This document shows, in pieces, positions 15,987-25,048 of a DNA stretch of 64,000 nucleotides. A model generated the notes under the pieces. It did no database searches and was not told the origin of the DNA. It saw only the letters and a program-made list of their open reading frames with translations. The DNA is from Pseudomonas baetica (GTDB taxonomy: Bacteria > Pseudomonadota > Gammaproteobacteria > Pseudomonadales > Pseudomonadaceae). The position numbers and the translations under genes were made by a program. Numbering within the stretch: position 1 is the stretch's first letter; every line of letters begins with the position of its first letter. The stretch covers positions 1,364,001-1,428,000 of the forward strand of contig NZ_PHHE01000001.1 in assembly GCF_002813455.1 (NCBI RefSeq), in the 5' to 3' direction.

Positions 15987-17714
15987 ATGAAGTACGAACC
16001 TTTGGCCAAATCGCTGATAGCGACCTCACTGGCACTCAGTTGCCTCATGGCTCACGCCGCCTCGGTGGCACCGGTTGCCGCTGAAAACGGCATGGTGGTC
16101 ACCGCACAACATCTGGCCACGCATGTCGGCGTCGATGTGCTGAAAAGCGGTGGTAACGCCGTGGATGCGGCAGTTGCCGTCGGTTATGCGCTGGCGGTGG
16201 TGTATCCCGCAGCGGGCAACCTCGGCGGTGGCGGTTTCATGACCATTCAACTGGCGGACGGGCGCAAGACCTTCCTCGACTTCCGCGAAAAAGCCCCGCT
16301 GGCGGCGACTGCCAACATGTATCTGGACAAGGACGGCAACGTCGTTCCGGATCTGAGCACCCGTGGTCACCTCGCGGTGGCGGTGCCGGGCACCGTGTCG
16401 GGTATGGAGCTGGCGCTGAGCAAGTACGGCACCAAGCAGCGCAAAGAGATGATCGCCCCGGCGATCAAACTGGCTGAAGACGGTTTTGAGTTACAGCAAG
16501 GCGATGTCGAGTTGCTGGAATATGCCACGGACGTATTCAAGAAGGACATGCGCGATTCCGGTTCGATCTTCCTCAGCAACGGCGAGCCGATGCAGGTCGG
16601 GCAGAAACTGGTTCAGAAAGATCTGGGCAAAACCCTGCGCACCATTTCCGAAAAGGGTGCCGACGGTTTTTATAAAGGCTGGGTGGCCGACGCCATTGTC
16701 ACCTCCAGTCAGGCCAACAAGGGCATCATCACCCAGGCCGACCTCGACAAATACAAAACCCGTGAACTGGCACCGGTGGAGTGTGACTACCGTGGCTACC
16801 ACGTCGTTTCGGCGCCACCGCCAAGCTCCGGCGGGGTGGTGATCTGCCAGATCATGAACATTCTCGAAGGCTATCCGATGAAGGATCTGGGCTTCCATTC
16901 AGCCCAGGGCATGCATTACCAGATTGAAGCCATGCGCCACGCGTATGTTGATCGCAACAGCTACCTCGGCGATCCGGACTTTGTGAAAAATCCGATCGAG
17001 CACCTGCTGGACAAGAACTACGCGACCAAACTGCGTGATGCCATCCAGCCGCAAAAGGCTGGCGTCTCTGCCGAATTGAAACCGGGCGTCGCGCCTCATG
17101 AAGGCAGCAACACCACCCATTATTCGATCGTCGACAAGTGGGGCAACGCGGTCTCGGTCACCTACACCCTTAATGACTGGTTCGGCGCGGGTGTGATGGC
17201 GAGCAAGACCGGGGTGATTCTCAACGACGAAATGGACGACTTCACGTCCAAAGTCGGCGTGCCGAACATGTACGGTCTGGTGCAGGGCGAGGCCAACGCC
17301 ATCGCACCGGGCAAGGCGCCGCTGTCGTCGATGAGCCCGACCATCGTCACCAAGGATGGCAAGGTGGTGATGGTGGTCGGCACGCCGGGCGGCAGCCGCA
17401 TCATCACCGCTACTCTGCTGACCATGCTCAACGTCATCGACTACGGCATGGGCCTGCAGGAAGCGGTCGATGCGCCGCGTTTCCACCAGCAATGGATGCC
17501 GGAAGAAACCAACCTCGAAGACTTCGCCGCCAGCCCGGACACGAAGAAGATCCTCGAAAGCTGGGGTCATAAATTTGCCGGGCCGCAGGACGCCAACCAC
17601 ATCGCTGCGATTCTGGTCGGCGCGCCGTCGCTGGGCGGCAAACCGGTCGGCAAAAACCGCTTCTACGGCGCCAACGATCCACGCCGCAATACCGGGTTGT
17701 CACTGGGTTACTGA
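15987..17714 (+). CDS. ggt: Periplasmic gamma-glutamyltransferase (glutathione hydrolase)
   Basis: The 575-residue precursor starts with a signal peptide (about residues 1-25, ending MAHAA). It has GGNAVDAAVAVGYAL early and the self-cleavage site before NTTHYS, with Thr376 the new N-terminal nucleophile of the small subunit. PLSSMSPTIV and GTPGGSRI are the substrate-binding loops. The enzyme cleaves gamma-glutamyl bonds of glutathione in the periplasm. An ORF continuing upstream to 15603 overlaps ogt and is not used; the ATG at 15987 has AAAGAG before it. Confidence 0.95.
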   Translation: MKYEPLAKSLIATSLALSCLMAHAASVAPVAAENGMVVTAQHLATHVGVDVLKSGGNAVDAAVAVGYALAVVYPAAGNLGGGGFMTIQLADGRKTFLDFREKAPLAATANMYLDKDGNVVPDLSTRGHLAVAVPGTVSGMELALSKYGTKQRKEMIAPAIKLAEDGFELQQGDVELLEYATDVFKKDMRDSGSIFLSNGEPMQVGQKLVQKDLGKTLRTISEKGADGFYKGWVADAIVTSSQANKGIITQADLDKYKTRELAPVECDYRGYHVVSAPPPSSGGVVICQIMNILEGYPMKDLGFHSAQGMHYQIEAMRHAYVDRNSYLGDPDFVKNPIEHLLDKNYATKLRDAIQPQKAGVSAELKPGVAPHEGSNTTHYSIVDKWGNAVSVTYTLNDWFGAGVMASKTGVILNDEMDDFTSKVGVPNMYGLVQGEANAIAPGKAPLSSMSPTIVTKDGKVVMVVGTPGGSRIITATLLTMLNVIDYGMGLQEAVDAPRFHQQWMPEETNLEDFAASPDTKKILESWGHKFAGPQDANHIAAILVGAPSLGGKPVGKNRFYGANDPRRNTGLSLGY

Positions 17715-17780
17715 GAGGCGTAAAAAGGGGGCGGGCGTATGTCTGCCCCTGTCTTCAGTATCGATCAAGGAAGTCACACC

Positions 17781-18314
17781 ATGACCACCGCATTACTGAT
17801 CATCGACGTCCAGCGCGCAGTGTGCTCGGGTGAATACCAGTGCCACGACATCCATCGCGTGATCGAAACCATCAACGCCCTCAGCGCCCGCGCGCGCCAG
17901 GCCGGGGTGCCAGTGGTGCTGATTCAGCATGAGGAAAAGGACAGCCCGCTGGCCCATGGCGCCGAAGGCTGGCAACTGGCCGATGGACTTGAAACGTCCC
18001 CGCAGGATTTGCGCGTACGCAAGACCACACGGGATTCGTTCTACCAGACTGACCTGCGCAAACTGCTGCCCGGAGAGGATTTCGAACGATTGGTGATCTG
18101 CGGCCTGCAAACCGACTACTGCGTCAACGCCACCGTGCGCCAGGCCCATCAACTGGGCTACGACGTGGTGCTCGCCTCAGACGCGCACTCCACCGTCGAC
18201 AACGGCAACATGAGCGCCGAAGACATCATCGCCGAACACAACAAGGACCTGGCGCACCTGACCGGCTCCGTGGCGCGGATCGATGTCAAACCCGCCGCCG
18301 ATATCGTGTTCTGA
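17781..18314 (+). CDS. Isochorismatase-family cysteine hydrolase
   Basis: This 177-residue protein has the family triad: Asp9 in LIIDVQ, Lys81 in RKTTRDSF, and Cys114 in CGLQTDYCVNA. Members hydrolyse amides such as nicotinamide, ureidoacrylate or N-carbamoyl compounds, or act on isochorismate. The ATG has AAGGA 10 nt upstream and is 66 bp after ggt, so cotranscription is possible. The substrate cannot be read from sequence. Confidence 0.88.
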   Translation: MTTALLIIDVQRAVCSGEYQCHDIHRVIETINALSARARQAGVPVVLIQHEEKDSPLAHGAEGWQLADGLETSPQDLRVRKTTRDSFYQTDLRKLLPGEDFERLVICGLQTDYCVNATVRQAHQLGYDVVLASDAHSTVDNGNMSAEDIIAEHNKDLAHLTGSVARIDVKPAADIVF

Positions 18315-18325
18315 CAACACCCCCT

Positions 18326-18413
18326 GGAGGAGTGAGCCTGCTCGCGAAAGCGTTCTGTCATCCGAGACATCATCGACTGACCGGACGCTTTCGCGAGCAG
18401 GCTCGCTCCCACG
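18326..18413. repeat. Inverted pair of REP sequences (REPIN-like)
   Basis: GGAGTGAGCCTGCTCGCGAA and its inverted partner TTCGCGAGCAGGCTCGCTCC face each other across about 45 bp. This is the commonest palindrome family in the window. Confidence 0.9.
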
Positions 18414-18507
18414 GGGTTCGCGTTTTCCAGAAACCGTTGAGTACACCGAGGATTTCCGGCAGCAGCACTGGCATACTGCCCGCCGCCTGAAGAATGGAAT
18501 CCTCTCG

Positions 18508-19521
18508 ATGCTCGCTTTCACCTTCCGTCACGCCTTGACGCTGACTTCTCTCGCGTTTGCCTCCGTTATTCACGCCAGCAGTTTTAATTGCGTCAGTGCT
18601 GCCAGCAAGACTGAAAAGGCCATCTGCAGCACTCCGGATATTTCAGGCCTTGACGATAAACTCGCAGAGCGTTGGCGCTCGACCCTGGCCAAAGTCCCTA
18701 ATCCCAAAGTCCTCAAGACAGATCAACGGCAATGGCTGAAAAATCGCAACGCCTGTGGCGACTCGGCGGCCTGCTTACGCCGAGCGTACCTGATGCGCCT
18801 TGCCGAACTTGAACACGCCACTGAGCCGTTCAGTTGGGACGCGACCTGGCAACTCATTCCGCCGAGTTCTTCAACATCGGCCACGGTGATCACTCAGCGT
18901 CGTGATGCCACGCACATCGCCTTCGACATCACGGCGGGTGAGGGTGCCAATTCCGGGGATCTGGAGGGAGTCGCCACGCTCAAGGGCGATGAAGCCTTTT
19001 ACAGCGAAGGCGAATGCAACCTGAGTTTCACGCCCGTCAATGGCGTGCTGGATATCTCGCCAGTTGGCTCGGGTGGCTATTGCAGCGCCGGCATGGGCGT
19101 GTACTACACCGGTCGGTTTGTCGCCTCGCAGCAACCGTTGGCGCTTGATTACGACATGCTCAGCCTTGGCCTGGCGCGAACGCCAGAAGAAAACCAGGCC
19201 CTGCACAAACTGCTCAAGGATGACTATCAGAGACTGGTGGAGTTATCCGGCTCTTTGATGGCCGGTGAGCCTTCAAGCGATGTGCCAGGTAGTCAGGTCG
19301 CGCAAATGTGGATGCGCGGTCTAGGCGCCACCGGCATCGTCATGCATTCAACTGACGCGCGTTTCTGGGTGTTGTTACAGACCTACGATGCCAAAGGCCA
19401 AGCGTTCCTGCGCTATTACACCAACGCGGCGCAATGGAAAACCCGTCTACCCGATGCCCTGCAAGCCTGGAATGAAAGCAAGAAGAGCTATCAGGATCTC
19501 CCCGTGGAGTTCACGCCCTGA
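18508..19521 (+). CDS. Secreted protein with LprI/DUF1311-like N-terminal domain
   Basis: The product has 337 residues. A signal peptide of about 24 residues ends near VIHASS. It is followed by a cysteine-bearing segment FNCVSAASKTEKAICSTPDISGLDDKL that resembles the LprI/DUF1311 lysozyme-inhibitor-like domain, with more paired cysteines in NACGDSAACLRR. The C-terminal 220 residues have no recognised motif. It probably works in the periplasm. The ATG at 18508 places the signal peptide correctly. It is downstream of a REP pair and has no clear operon partner. Confidence 0.7.
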   Translation: MLAFTFRHALTLTSLAFASVIHASSFNCVSAASKTEKAICSTPDISGLDDKLAERWRSTLAKVPNPKVLKTDQRQWLKNRNACGDSAACLRRAYLMRLAELEHATEPFSWDATWQLIPPSSSTSATVITQRRDATHIAFDITAGEGANSGDLEGVATLKGDEAFYSEGECNLSFTPVNGVLDISPVGSGGYCSAGMGVYYTGRFVASQQPLALDYDMLSLGLARTPEENQALHKLLKDDYQRLVELSGSLMAGEPSSDVPGSQVAQMWMRGLGATGIVMHSTDARFWVLLQTYDAKGQAFLRYYTNAAQWKTRLPDALQAWNESKKSYQDLPVEFTP

Positions 19522-19616
19522 ATCCATGGCCATGCATCGCTTGTTAGCGGTAAATCCAGCGCACTTGACTGACAGCGCTATGCTGGTTCGAGCATTGATT
19601 TCAACGGATGACGGCC

Positions 19617-20075
19617 ATGACTATTCAGGCACTACGGGCGAACGCGACCCATCTGGACGCAGTGGCGCCATTGTTCGACGCCTATCGCTGTTTCTACGAA
19701 CAACCGTCGAACCTTGAACAATCACGAGCGTTCATCGCCGAGCGCATGGCCGGCAACGAATCAGTGATTTTTCTCGCTCAGGATGACAAGGCTGAAGTGC
19801 TGGGCTTTGTGCAGTTGTACCCGACGTTTTCCTCCATCGACGCCCATCGCACCTGGCTGCTCAGTGACCTGTTCACCACGCCTGCCGCCCGTGGTCGCGG
19901 GGTCGGCAGACTGTTGATGAACACCGCACGAGACTTCGCGCTGCAGACCAATGCCAAAGGTCTGGTGCTGGAGACCGCGACCGACAATGTCACCGCGCAG
20001 GGTTTGTACGAGTCGCTGGGGTATGTGCGAGATACGGGTTACTACACCTACCTCCTCGATTTGCGGCAGGGCTGA
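19617..20075 (+). CDS. GNAT-family N-acetyltransferase
   Basis: The 152-residue protein shows the acetyl-CoA pyrophosphate-binding loop in LFTTPAARGRGVGRLLM and the later ENVTAQGLYESLGYVRDTGYYTY-type strand, here TDNVTAQGLYESLGY. It would acetylate an amine on a small molecule or protein; the substrate is not evident. The ATG at 19617 is preferred to one three codons upstream because GGATG spacing fits better. Confidence 0.85.
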   Translation: MTIQALRANATHLDAVAPLFDAYRCFYEQPSNLEQSRAFIAERMAGNESVIFLAQDDKAEVLGFVQLYPTFSSIDAHRTWLLSDLFTTPAARGRGVGRLLMNTARDFALQTNAKGLVLETATDNVTAQGLYESLGYVRDTGYYTYLLDLRQG

Positions 20076-20203
20076 GCAAATATTTTTCTCGAATTGCCGA
20101 ATTCAGGCTTTCCCCAGCCGACCACTCTCTCTAGAATCCGCCCGGCCTTTGTAATGGAGGCGCATTGCCATCATTCGGCATTGTTCATAAAGGGACGGAC
20201 ATC

Positions 20204-20839
20204 ATGCAATTTGGGAAAATTCTGGCGCTGGGCCTGGTGCTCGCGCTGGGCGGTTGTGCCAGTTTCACCAAAGACGAAGTGGCGCCGGTGACAATGCCGT
20301 CGATGGCCAACTACGCCAACAAGCCTGACGTCTACGTCGATTTCGACTTCTATCAGGGCGAGCCGAAAAGTGCTTCCGCCACAGAAGTGCCGCAGGCACG
20401 CGATCAGCTCAAGCCGCAGCTGCAAAAAATTCTGACCGATTCCGGTCTGTTCGGCCGTGTCACCCTGGACGAGTTCCAGAAGCAGCCGGGCGACTACAAT
20501 CTGCGCCTGAAGGTCTACAACCATCCGCCGAATGCCGGTTCGATGGTGCTGGCCTACATCAGTGGTTTCAGCATGATGGTAATCCCGGCTTATGGCACCG
20601 ATCAGTACACCATGAGCCTGGAAGCCTTGGATGGCCAAGGTCAGGCACTGACCACCGCGAGTAATCACGACGCGGTCGGCACCTGGATTGGCATCTGGTT
20701 TATCCCGTTGATGGGCAACACGACGAACAAGGCCGTGACCGACACGTTCACCCGTCAGGTCAACGCGCTGCTCAAGCAAGTGGTCGAGACCAACAGCCTG
20801 AAGTACTCGGCGCTGGAAACCCGCATTCCACGGGCCTAA
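20204..20839 (+). CDS. Predicted lipoprotein of unknown function
   Basis: The product has 211 residues with a lipoprotein signal ending in LALGGCAS (lipid-modified Cys at 17) after a hydrophobic run. The body (DVYVDFDFYQGEPK) and a hydrophobic stretch near 115-130 (MVLAYISGFSMMVIPAYG) have no motif that I recognise. Its terminator was interrupted by the IS element that follows. The convergent gene at 22318 also encodes a lipoprotein, and the two share a general style with a FxFxA-IPN/IWFIPLM-type hydrophobic patch. Confidence 0.75.
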   Translation: MQFGKILALGLVLALGGCASFTKDEVAPVTMPSMANYANKPDVYVDFDFYQGEPKSASATEVPQARDQLKPQLQKILTDSGLFGRVTLDEFQKQPGDYNLRLKVYNHPPNAGSMVLAYISGFSMMVIPAYGTDQYTMSLEALDGQGQALTTASNHDAVGTWIGIWFIPLMGNTTNKAVTDTFTRQVNALLKQVVETNSLKYSALETRIPRA

Positions 20840-20841
20840 GC

Positions 20842-20866
20842 CAAAAAAAGAGCCGCGATTGCGGCT
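20842..20866 (+). terminator. Left half of a bidirectional terminator split by the IS element
   Basis: An A-run, then AGAGCCGC-GATT-GCGGCT, remains to the left of the insertion. The matching GCGGCTCTTTTTTT lies to the right at 22300-22312. Joined, they make a symmetric A7-stem-T7 terminator serving both convergent lipoprotein genes. The plus-strand copy has lost its T-tract. Confidence 0.8.
20854..20865. repeat. Target-site duplication, left copy
   Basis: CGCGATTGCGGC here is repeated exactly at 22292-22303, just outside the two ends of the IS element. A following T is shared, so the duplication is 12 or 13 bp. Confidence 0.88.
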
Positions 20867-20904
20867 AATGCCAGTCAGTTAAGCTGACTGGCATTTTTGT
20901 TTTT
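20867..20904 (+). terminator. Hairpin and T-tract in the left IS end
   Basis: AATGCCAGTCAG and CTGACTGGCATT form a perfect 12-bp stem around TTAAG, followed by TTTTTGTTTTT on the plus strand. It overlaps the transposase stop codon and would stop transcription entering from the left lipoprotein gene. Confidence 0.75.
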
Positions 20905-22206
20905 GATCGGATACTTCGGCGATTTGAGCCTGATTGCCCGAGGATAAATGCGCTCCTCGCGTCGATGTGGCAGGACATAATGCGGGGCTGAGGCATGCAA
21001 CTCTGCGAGATATTTGGGGATGTTCCCCGAACGATCCGCAGAAACGCCGTTGATAAACCCCAAGATCGCCCAAGTGCACGCGGTGAAGCTCAGTTCGCAT
21101 GGATGGATGCCTGGACAATGGCGGCTCATCTCCACCATCTGATAACGCAACAGGTTGTAGCCCAACAACACGCCCCACAGTTCCTGCTCAATCATTTCGG
21201 GCGTCTTGCTGCGCAGCGTATAGCTGCTGTTCAGCAGGGTCTGCTTCATTTCTCTAAACCCTAACTCGATCTCCCATCGCTGGCTGTAGAGATCGACGAT
21301 TTCGTCGGACGGGAAGCGTAATGAGTCGGCCATCGACGTCAGTATCTGACAAACCTTGCCCTTGACGGTTTTGCTCAGAAGCCGCGCAGTCAGGCGCTCC
21401 GGCAATCCAGGCCATTGCTTGCGGGCCTGCGGCGAAGTACTCAACGAGACCACAGCATCGTGGCGCCCCAAACGCTGAAGCACTTCGTACTGCGAGCCTT
21501 TTTTCAGCGGCATCAACCAATGTCGCTCGATGCCTGCTTGCTGCCATTGATGCAGCAACCCCAAGGAATAAAAGCCGCGATCGAACAGCGTCAGCGAGTG
21601 ATCGGGGGTGGTTTCGATCAGTTGCTCCGCCAGTTTCATCTCGTTGCTGCGATAGCCGTCAAACGCGCTGCCAATCAGTAAGTGACTGGTCAATTCCATT
21701 TGGCAAACCATGCGCACCTGAGGAAAACCAGTATCGCCATGCTGGTTGCTGGCGGAGTCGTAACGCGCACGGTTTTCCGGTGTATCGGGCGTACGCCAGA
21801 CGACGCCGTCGACACCCAGCAAGCGCAACCCGGCCCAGGTCGGATGACTGGCCGCTTCATGCCAGCTTTTCTGAGTCAGATCGAAGACTTGTCGTACGGC
21901 CTCGCTGCCCAGCCGCTGACGGGCTTGGACTACGGCGCTGGGCGCGACCAGCGGACGTTGCCCAGGCAGCATGATGTTCATGCGACTGACCACATCCCAC
22001 GCCGACATGCGTCGAAAAAACGCCATGGAGATGACGCACCAAAGCATCATTTCCAAAGGTAAGCGTCGCCTGCGCAAAGTGGCTACACCGGCCTGCTCCA
22101 ATGCCTGTTCGACCAGAGATGGATCAAGCAACGAGTCCAACCCTTCGAGGGAGTTGGGAGTCGAGACGAAGTTGTGGGTGAGTTCCAGTGCCCGAGCCAG
22201 ACGCAT
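20875..22206 (-). CDS. IS4-family DDE transposase
   Basis: The 443-residue protein has the DDE set expected of the IS4 family. The first Asp is in LLGVDGVVW, the second in [11 protein letters not shown], and the catalytic Glu is in [15 protein letters not shown], which is the Y-(2)-R-(3)-E-(6)-K signature. The N-terminal region with [16 protein letters not shown] and [15 protein letters not shown] is an IS4 N-terminal domain. The ATG at 22206 follows directly after a strong hairpin. The reading frame is intact. Confidence 0.95.
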   Translation of the reverse strand: MRLARALELTHNFVSTPNSLEGLDSLLDPSLVEQALEQAGVATLRRRRLPLEMMLWCVISMAFFRRMSAWDVVSRMNIMLPGQRPLVAPSAVVQARQRLGSEAVRQVFDLTQKSWHEAASHPTWAGLRLLGVDGVVWRTPDTPENRARYDSASNQHGDTGFPQVRMVCQMELTSHLLIGSAFDGYRSNEMKLAEQLIETTPDHSLTLFDRGFYSLGLLHQWQQAGIERHWLMPLKKGSQYEVLQRLGRHDAVVSLSTSPQARKQWPGLPERLTARLLSKTVKGKVCQILTSMADSLRFPSDEIVDLYSQRWEIELGFREMKQTLLNSSYTLRSKTPEMIEQELWGVLLGYNLLRYQMVEMSRHCPGIHPCELSFTACTWAILGFINGVSADRSGNIPKYLAELHASAPHYVLPHRREERIYPRAIRLKSPKYPIKNKNASQLN

Positions 22207-22209
22207 AAA

Positions 22210-22241
22210 AAAATCCGATGCCTATTCAGGCATCGGATTTT
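22210..22241 (-). promoter_or_regulatory. Hairpin with T-run just before the transposase start
   Basis: A perfect 13-bp stem (AAAATCCGATGCC with GGCATCGGATTTT, 6-nt loop) ends in a run of T on the transposase strand, only a few bases from its ATG. It should block transcripts coming from outside the element, or hide the ribosome site in them, and so limit transposition. Confidence 0.65.
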
Positions 22242-22291
22242 GATTTCTTGCGGCCAAAGGTCAAGCAAAAGGGCTTAACTGATCAGCATTA

Positions 22292-22303
22292 CGCGATTGC
22301 GGC
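22292..22303. repeat. Target-site duplication, right copy
   Basis: This CGCGATTGCGGC matches the copy left of the element. It continues into CTCTTTTTTT, the other half of the split terminator. Confidence 0.88.
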
Positions 22304-22317
22304 TCTTTTTTTGTCTG

Positions 22318-22863
22318 TTACTTCAATGCCTGAATAAACTGCGGATCGCTGTACAGTTCCTTCAGCAGGTCACGCAGCATCGGGTTGTAAGCGTTGACCG
22401 CGTTCGGGATCGCAATGAAGCCGAAGAAGCTGCTGCTCCACTGGCTGCTGACATCCTTGGTCGCGTCGTACACCACATCGTTGCCGTTGAGCAGGGTGAA
22501 GCGCGCAGCCAGCTTGCCGTTACCCGTGCCCATGCCAGCGGTCAGTTCATTCTTCACCACCAGCACTTTCAACTGCCGCTGAGCTTGCGGATCCAGCAGG
22601 CCAGCCTTGCGCAGTTCTTCGGTGATCGCATCCTGAATGTGCGCCGGGATGCTGCCGGACGGCGAACGGACTGGGTTGGCGCGCACCATCAGTGAACCTT
22701 CACCGGACTCGGCAGTGACCTGAGGATTGCTGATCGCGTGCAGCGGCGGAGTTTGTTTGAGCTTCTGGACGTTTTCGTAGTTCGGCTCGTAGCGGAGCAT
22801 GGTCATGCCACAACCTTGCAGCAACAGCGCCAGCATCGGGATCAACAACAACGACTTCTTCAC
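22318..22863 (-). CDS. Predicted lipoprotein of unknown function
   Basis: The product has 181 residues with a clear lipoprotein signal ending in LLQGCGM (lipid-modified Cys at 18). The mature part has TPPLHAISNPQV, IPAHIQDAITEELRKAG and a small hydrophobic stretch SSSFFGFIAIPN; no known enzymatic motif is seen. Convergent with the other lipoprotein gene, it once shared the terminator now split by the IS. The minus-strand half of that terminator, being read toward the IS, has also lost its proper T-tract. Confidence 0.78.
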   Translation of the reverse strand: MKKSLLLIPMLALLLQGCGMTMLRYEPNYENVQKLKQTPPLHAISNPQVTAESGEGSLMVRANPVRSPSGSIPAHIQDAITEELRKAGLLDPQAQRQLKVLVVKNELTAGMGTGNGKLAARFTLLNGNDVVYDATKDVSSQWSSSFFGFIAIPNAVNAYNPMLRDLLKELYSDPQFIQALK

Positions 22864-22959
22864 GGCAGTTCCTTGCGTGGGAATGTAGGGGCGCGAATTA
22901 TGGGCAGAGTGCCATCATCGAGCAACCACCCCTGCATATTCACTGGCGATGGGTCCGTT

Positions 22960-23259
22960 TCAGCCTCGCCCAGTCAGCAGTTTCTCGATCTGCGCCAATT
23001 CCCACGTACTGAGCAGACTCACCGGGTCCGTGCCATAACGCTGCCACGTCTCAAGTGCGCCTTCATGGCCGTCGGCGTTGCGTGCATATTCACAGTGATG
23101 CAAGCGCTCACCTTGAAAATCCAGCAGCAGATACCAGCCTTCGATATGGACCGCGACCAGTCCGGCCTCGGTGCGCGCTTCGCAACTGAATGCGAGCACA
23201 CCCAGCGCAGCTTCACGCAAACGCTGGCAAACCTCGCGGGCGGTGAGCAATGAAGACAT
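22960..23259 (-). CDS. Small conserved pseudomonad protein (DUF7693-like)
   Basis: This 99-residue soluble protein has the pattern LTAREVCQRLREAALG at the start, WYLLLDFQGERLHHCEYA in the middle and YGTDPVSLLSTWELAQIEKLL at the end. From memory this fits a family of small Pseudomonas proteins of unknown function (DUF7693). There is no signal peptide or membrane segment. It lies 97 bp upstream of the convergent-side lipoprotein gene on the same strand. Confidence 0.68.
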   Translation of the reverse strand: MSSLLTAREVCQRLREAALGVLAFSCEARTEAGLVAVHIEGWYLLLDFQGERLHHCEYARNADGHEGALETWQRYGTDPVSLLSTWELAQIEKLLTGRG

Positions 23260-23418
23260 GTTTGAACTCTATGTATGCACAAGCGCGCCAGCATAATGCG
23301 CCAGCCGCCAAGTGTCAGCGATCACTGGCCCGATCCCGGACAATTCCGTAACATCCTCAACCCTCTTTTTTCGCGAACATCGCAGGCCGTGCTCAGCGGC
23401 CGCTCAATCAGGTAAGCC

Positions 23419-24864
23419 ATGAAACCGATTCGTCTGCGCGCTGATGTCCTGGCCGGACTCACCACCTCGTTTGCCCTGTTGCCCGAGTGCATTGCGTTTG
23501 CGCTGGTGGCCCACCTCAACCCGCTGATGGGCCTGTATGGCGCTTTCATCATTTGTACGCTGACGGCATTGTTTGGTGGCCGGCCGGGGATGGTTTCCGG
23601 CGCGGCGGGTTCGATGGCGGTGGTGATCGTCGCGCTGGTGGTGCAACACGGCGTGCAATATCTGCTGGCGACGGTGCTGCTGGGCGGTCTGATCATGATG
23701 GTGTTCGGGCTGTTGCGCCTGGGCAAACTGGTGCGCATGGTGCCGCATCCGGTGATGCTCGGCTTCGTCAACGGCCTGGCGATCATCATTGCGCTGGCGC
23801 AACTGGAGCATTTCAAAAACGGTGAAGACTGGCTCAGCGGTACGCCGTTGTACCTGATGACCGGGCTGGTGCTGTTGACCATGGCCATCGTCTACATTCT
23901 GCCGCGCCTGACCCGTGCGGTGCCGCCGGCACTGGTGGCCATTCTGGGGGTGGGCCTGCTGGTCTACCTGTTCGGCCTGCCAACCCGCACCCTCGGCGAC
24001 ATGGCGCACATTGCCGGCGGTTTGCCGACTTTCGCCTTGCCGGACATTCCGTGGACCTGGGAAACCCTCGGCATCATTGCGCCTTACGCGATCCTGATGG
24101 CGTTGGTCGGTCTGCTGGAAACCCTGCTGACCCTCAACCTCACCGACGAAATCACCGAAACCCGGGGCTACCCGGATCGCGAGTGCGTGGCGCTCGGCGC
24201 GGCGAACATGGTCTCGGGTGCATTCGGCGGCATGGGCGGTTGCGCGATGATCGGCCAGACCGTGATCAACCTGAGCTCCGGCGGGCGCGGGCGTCTGTCC
24301 GGCGTAGTGGCTGGCGTGCTGATCCTGTTGTTCATCCTGTTTCTGTCGCCGCTGATCGAGCGCATTCCGCTGGCGGCGCTGGTGGGGGTGATGTTTGTGG
24401 TGTCGCAGCAGACATTCGCCTGGGCCTCGTTGCGGGTGTTGAACAAAGTGCCGCTCAACGATGTGCTGGTGATTATCGCCGTGACCACCATCACCGTGTT
24501 CACCGACCTGGCCACCGCCGTGCTCTGCGGGATCATCATTGCCGCGCTGAATTTCGCCTGGCAGCAGGCCCGCGAGTTGTACGCCGATGAACATCTGGAA
24601 GCCGACGGCAGCAAACTCTACCGCTTGCACGGAACGCTGTTTTTCGCCTCGACCACGCCGTTCCTGAATCAGTTCGACCCGGCCAATGACCCGGCGCGGG
24701 TGACGCTGGATTGCCGGCATCTGAGCTTTGTCGACTACTCGGCGATTGCCGCACTGAAAACCCTGCGTGAGCGTTACGAAAAGGCTGGCAAGCATTTGCA
24801 GGTGTTTCACCTGTCGGAACGCTGCAAAAAACTGCTCAAACGCGCCGGCGTCGCTCACGACTGA
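23419..24864 (+). CDS. SulP-family anion transporter with STAS domain
   Basis: The 481-residue protein has about eleven or twelve membrane helices (roughly residues 10-385), starting with VLAGLTTSFALLPECIAFALVAH, which fits the SulP entry signature. A C-terminal cytoplasmic STAS domain follows, with VTLDCRHLSFVDYSAIAALKTL. SulP proteins carry sulfate, bicarbonate or other anions with Na+ or H+. The exact anion is not readable. A long antisense ORF over this gene is a codon-bias shadow. Confidence 0.92.
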   Translation: MKPIRLRADVLAGLTTSFALLPECIAFALVAHLNPLMGLYGAFIICTLTALFGGRPGMVSGAAGSMAVVIVALVVQHGVQYLLATVLLGGLIMMVFGLLRLGKLVRMVPHPVMLGFVNGLAIIIALAQLEHFKNGEDWLSGTPLYLMTGLVLLTMAIVYILPRLTRAVPPALVAILGVGLLVYLFGLPTRTLGDMAHIAGGLPTFALPDIPWTWETLGIIAPYAILMALVGLLETLLTLNLTDEITETRGYPDRECVALGAANMVSGAFGGMGGCAMIGQTVINLSSGGRGRLSGVVAGVLILLFILFLSPLIERIPLAALVGVMFVVSQQTFAWASLRVLNKVPLNDVLVIIAVTTITVFTDLATAVLCGIIIAALNFAWQQARELYADEHLEADGSKLYRLHGTLFFASTTPFLNQFDPANDPARVTLDCRHLSFVDYSAIAALKTLRERYEKAGKHLQVFHLSERCKKLLKRAGVAHD

Positions 24865-24938
24865 AGCGCTTTTGCAGGAGCAACTCAATCCCTGTGGGAG
24901 CGGGTGTTTACCGATTTCATGTGCACAGCAAGGCCATT

Positions 24939-25027
24939 GTAGGAGTGAGCCTGCTCGCGATAGCGTCGCAACAGTCAGCCTCTTTGTAGACTGACACAGC
25001 GCCATCGCGAGCAGGCTCACTCCTACA
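24939..25027. repeat. Inverted pair of REP sequences
   Basis: TGTAGGAGTGAGCCTGCTCG and its inverted partner ending CTCACTCCTACA face each other over a roughly 35-bp spacer, between two convergent genes. Confidence 0.9.
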
Positions 25028-25048
25028 GGGTTGTGTGTGGCCCGGATT

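Larger units (their letters stand above)
20866..22291 (-). mobile_element. IS4-family insertion sequence, about 1.43 kb
   Basis: The ends are imperfect inverted repeats: TAATGCCAGTCAGTTAAGC on the left, and TAATGCTGATCAGTTAAGC when the right end is read inward. A 12-bp target duplication flanks them, within the range of IS4 elements. One intact transposase fills the element. The clean duplication and full ORF suggest a recent, possibly still active copy. The element name cannot be given without a database. Confidence 0.9.
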
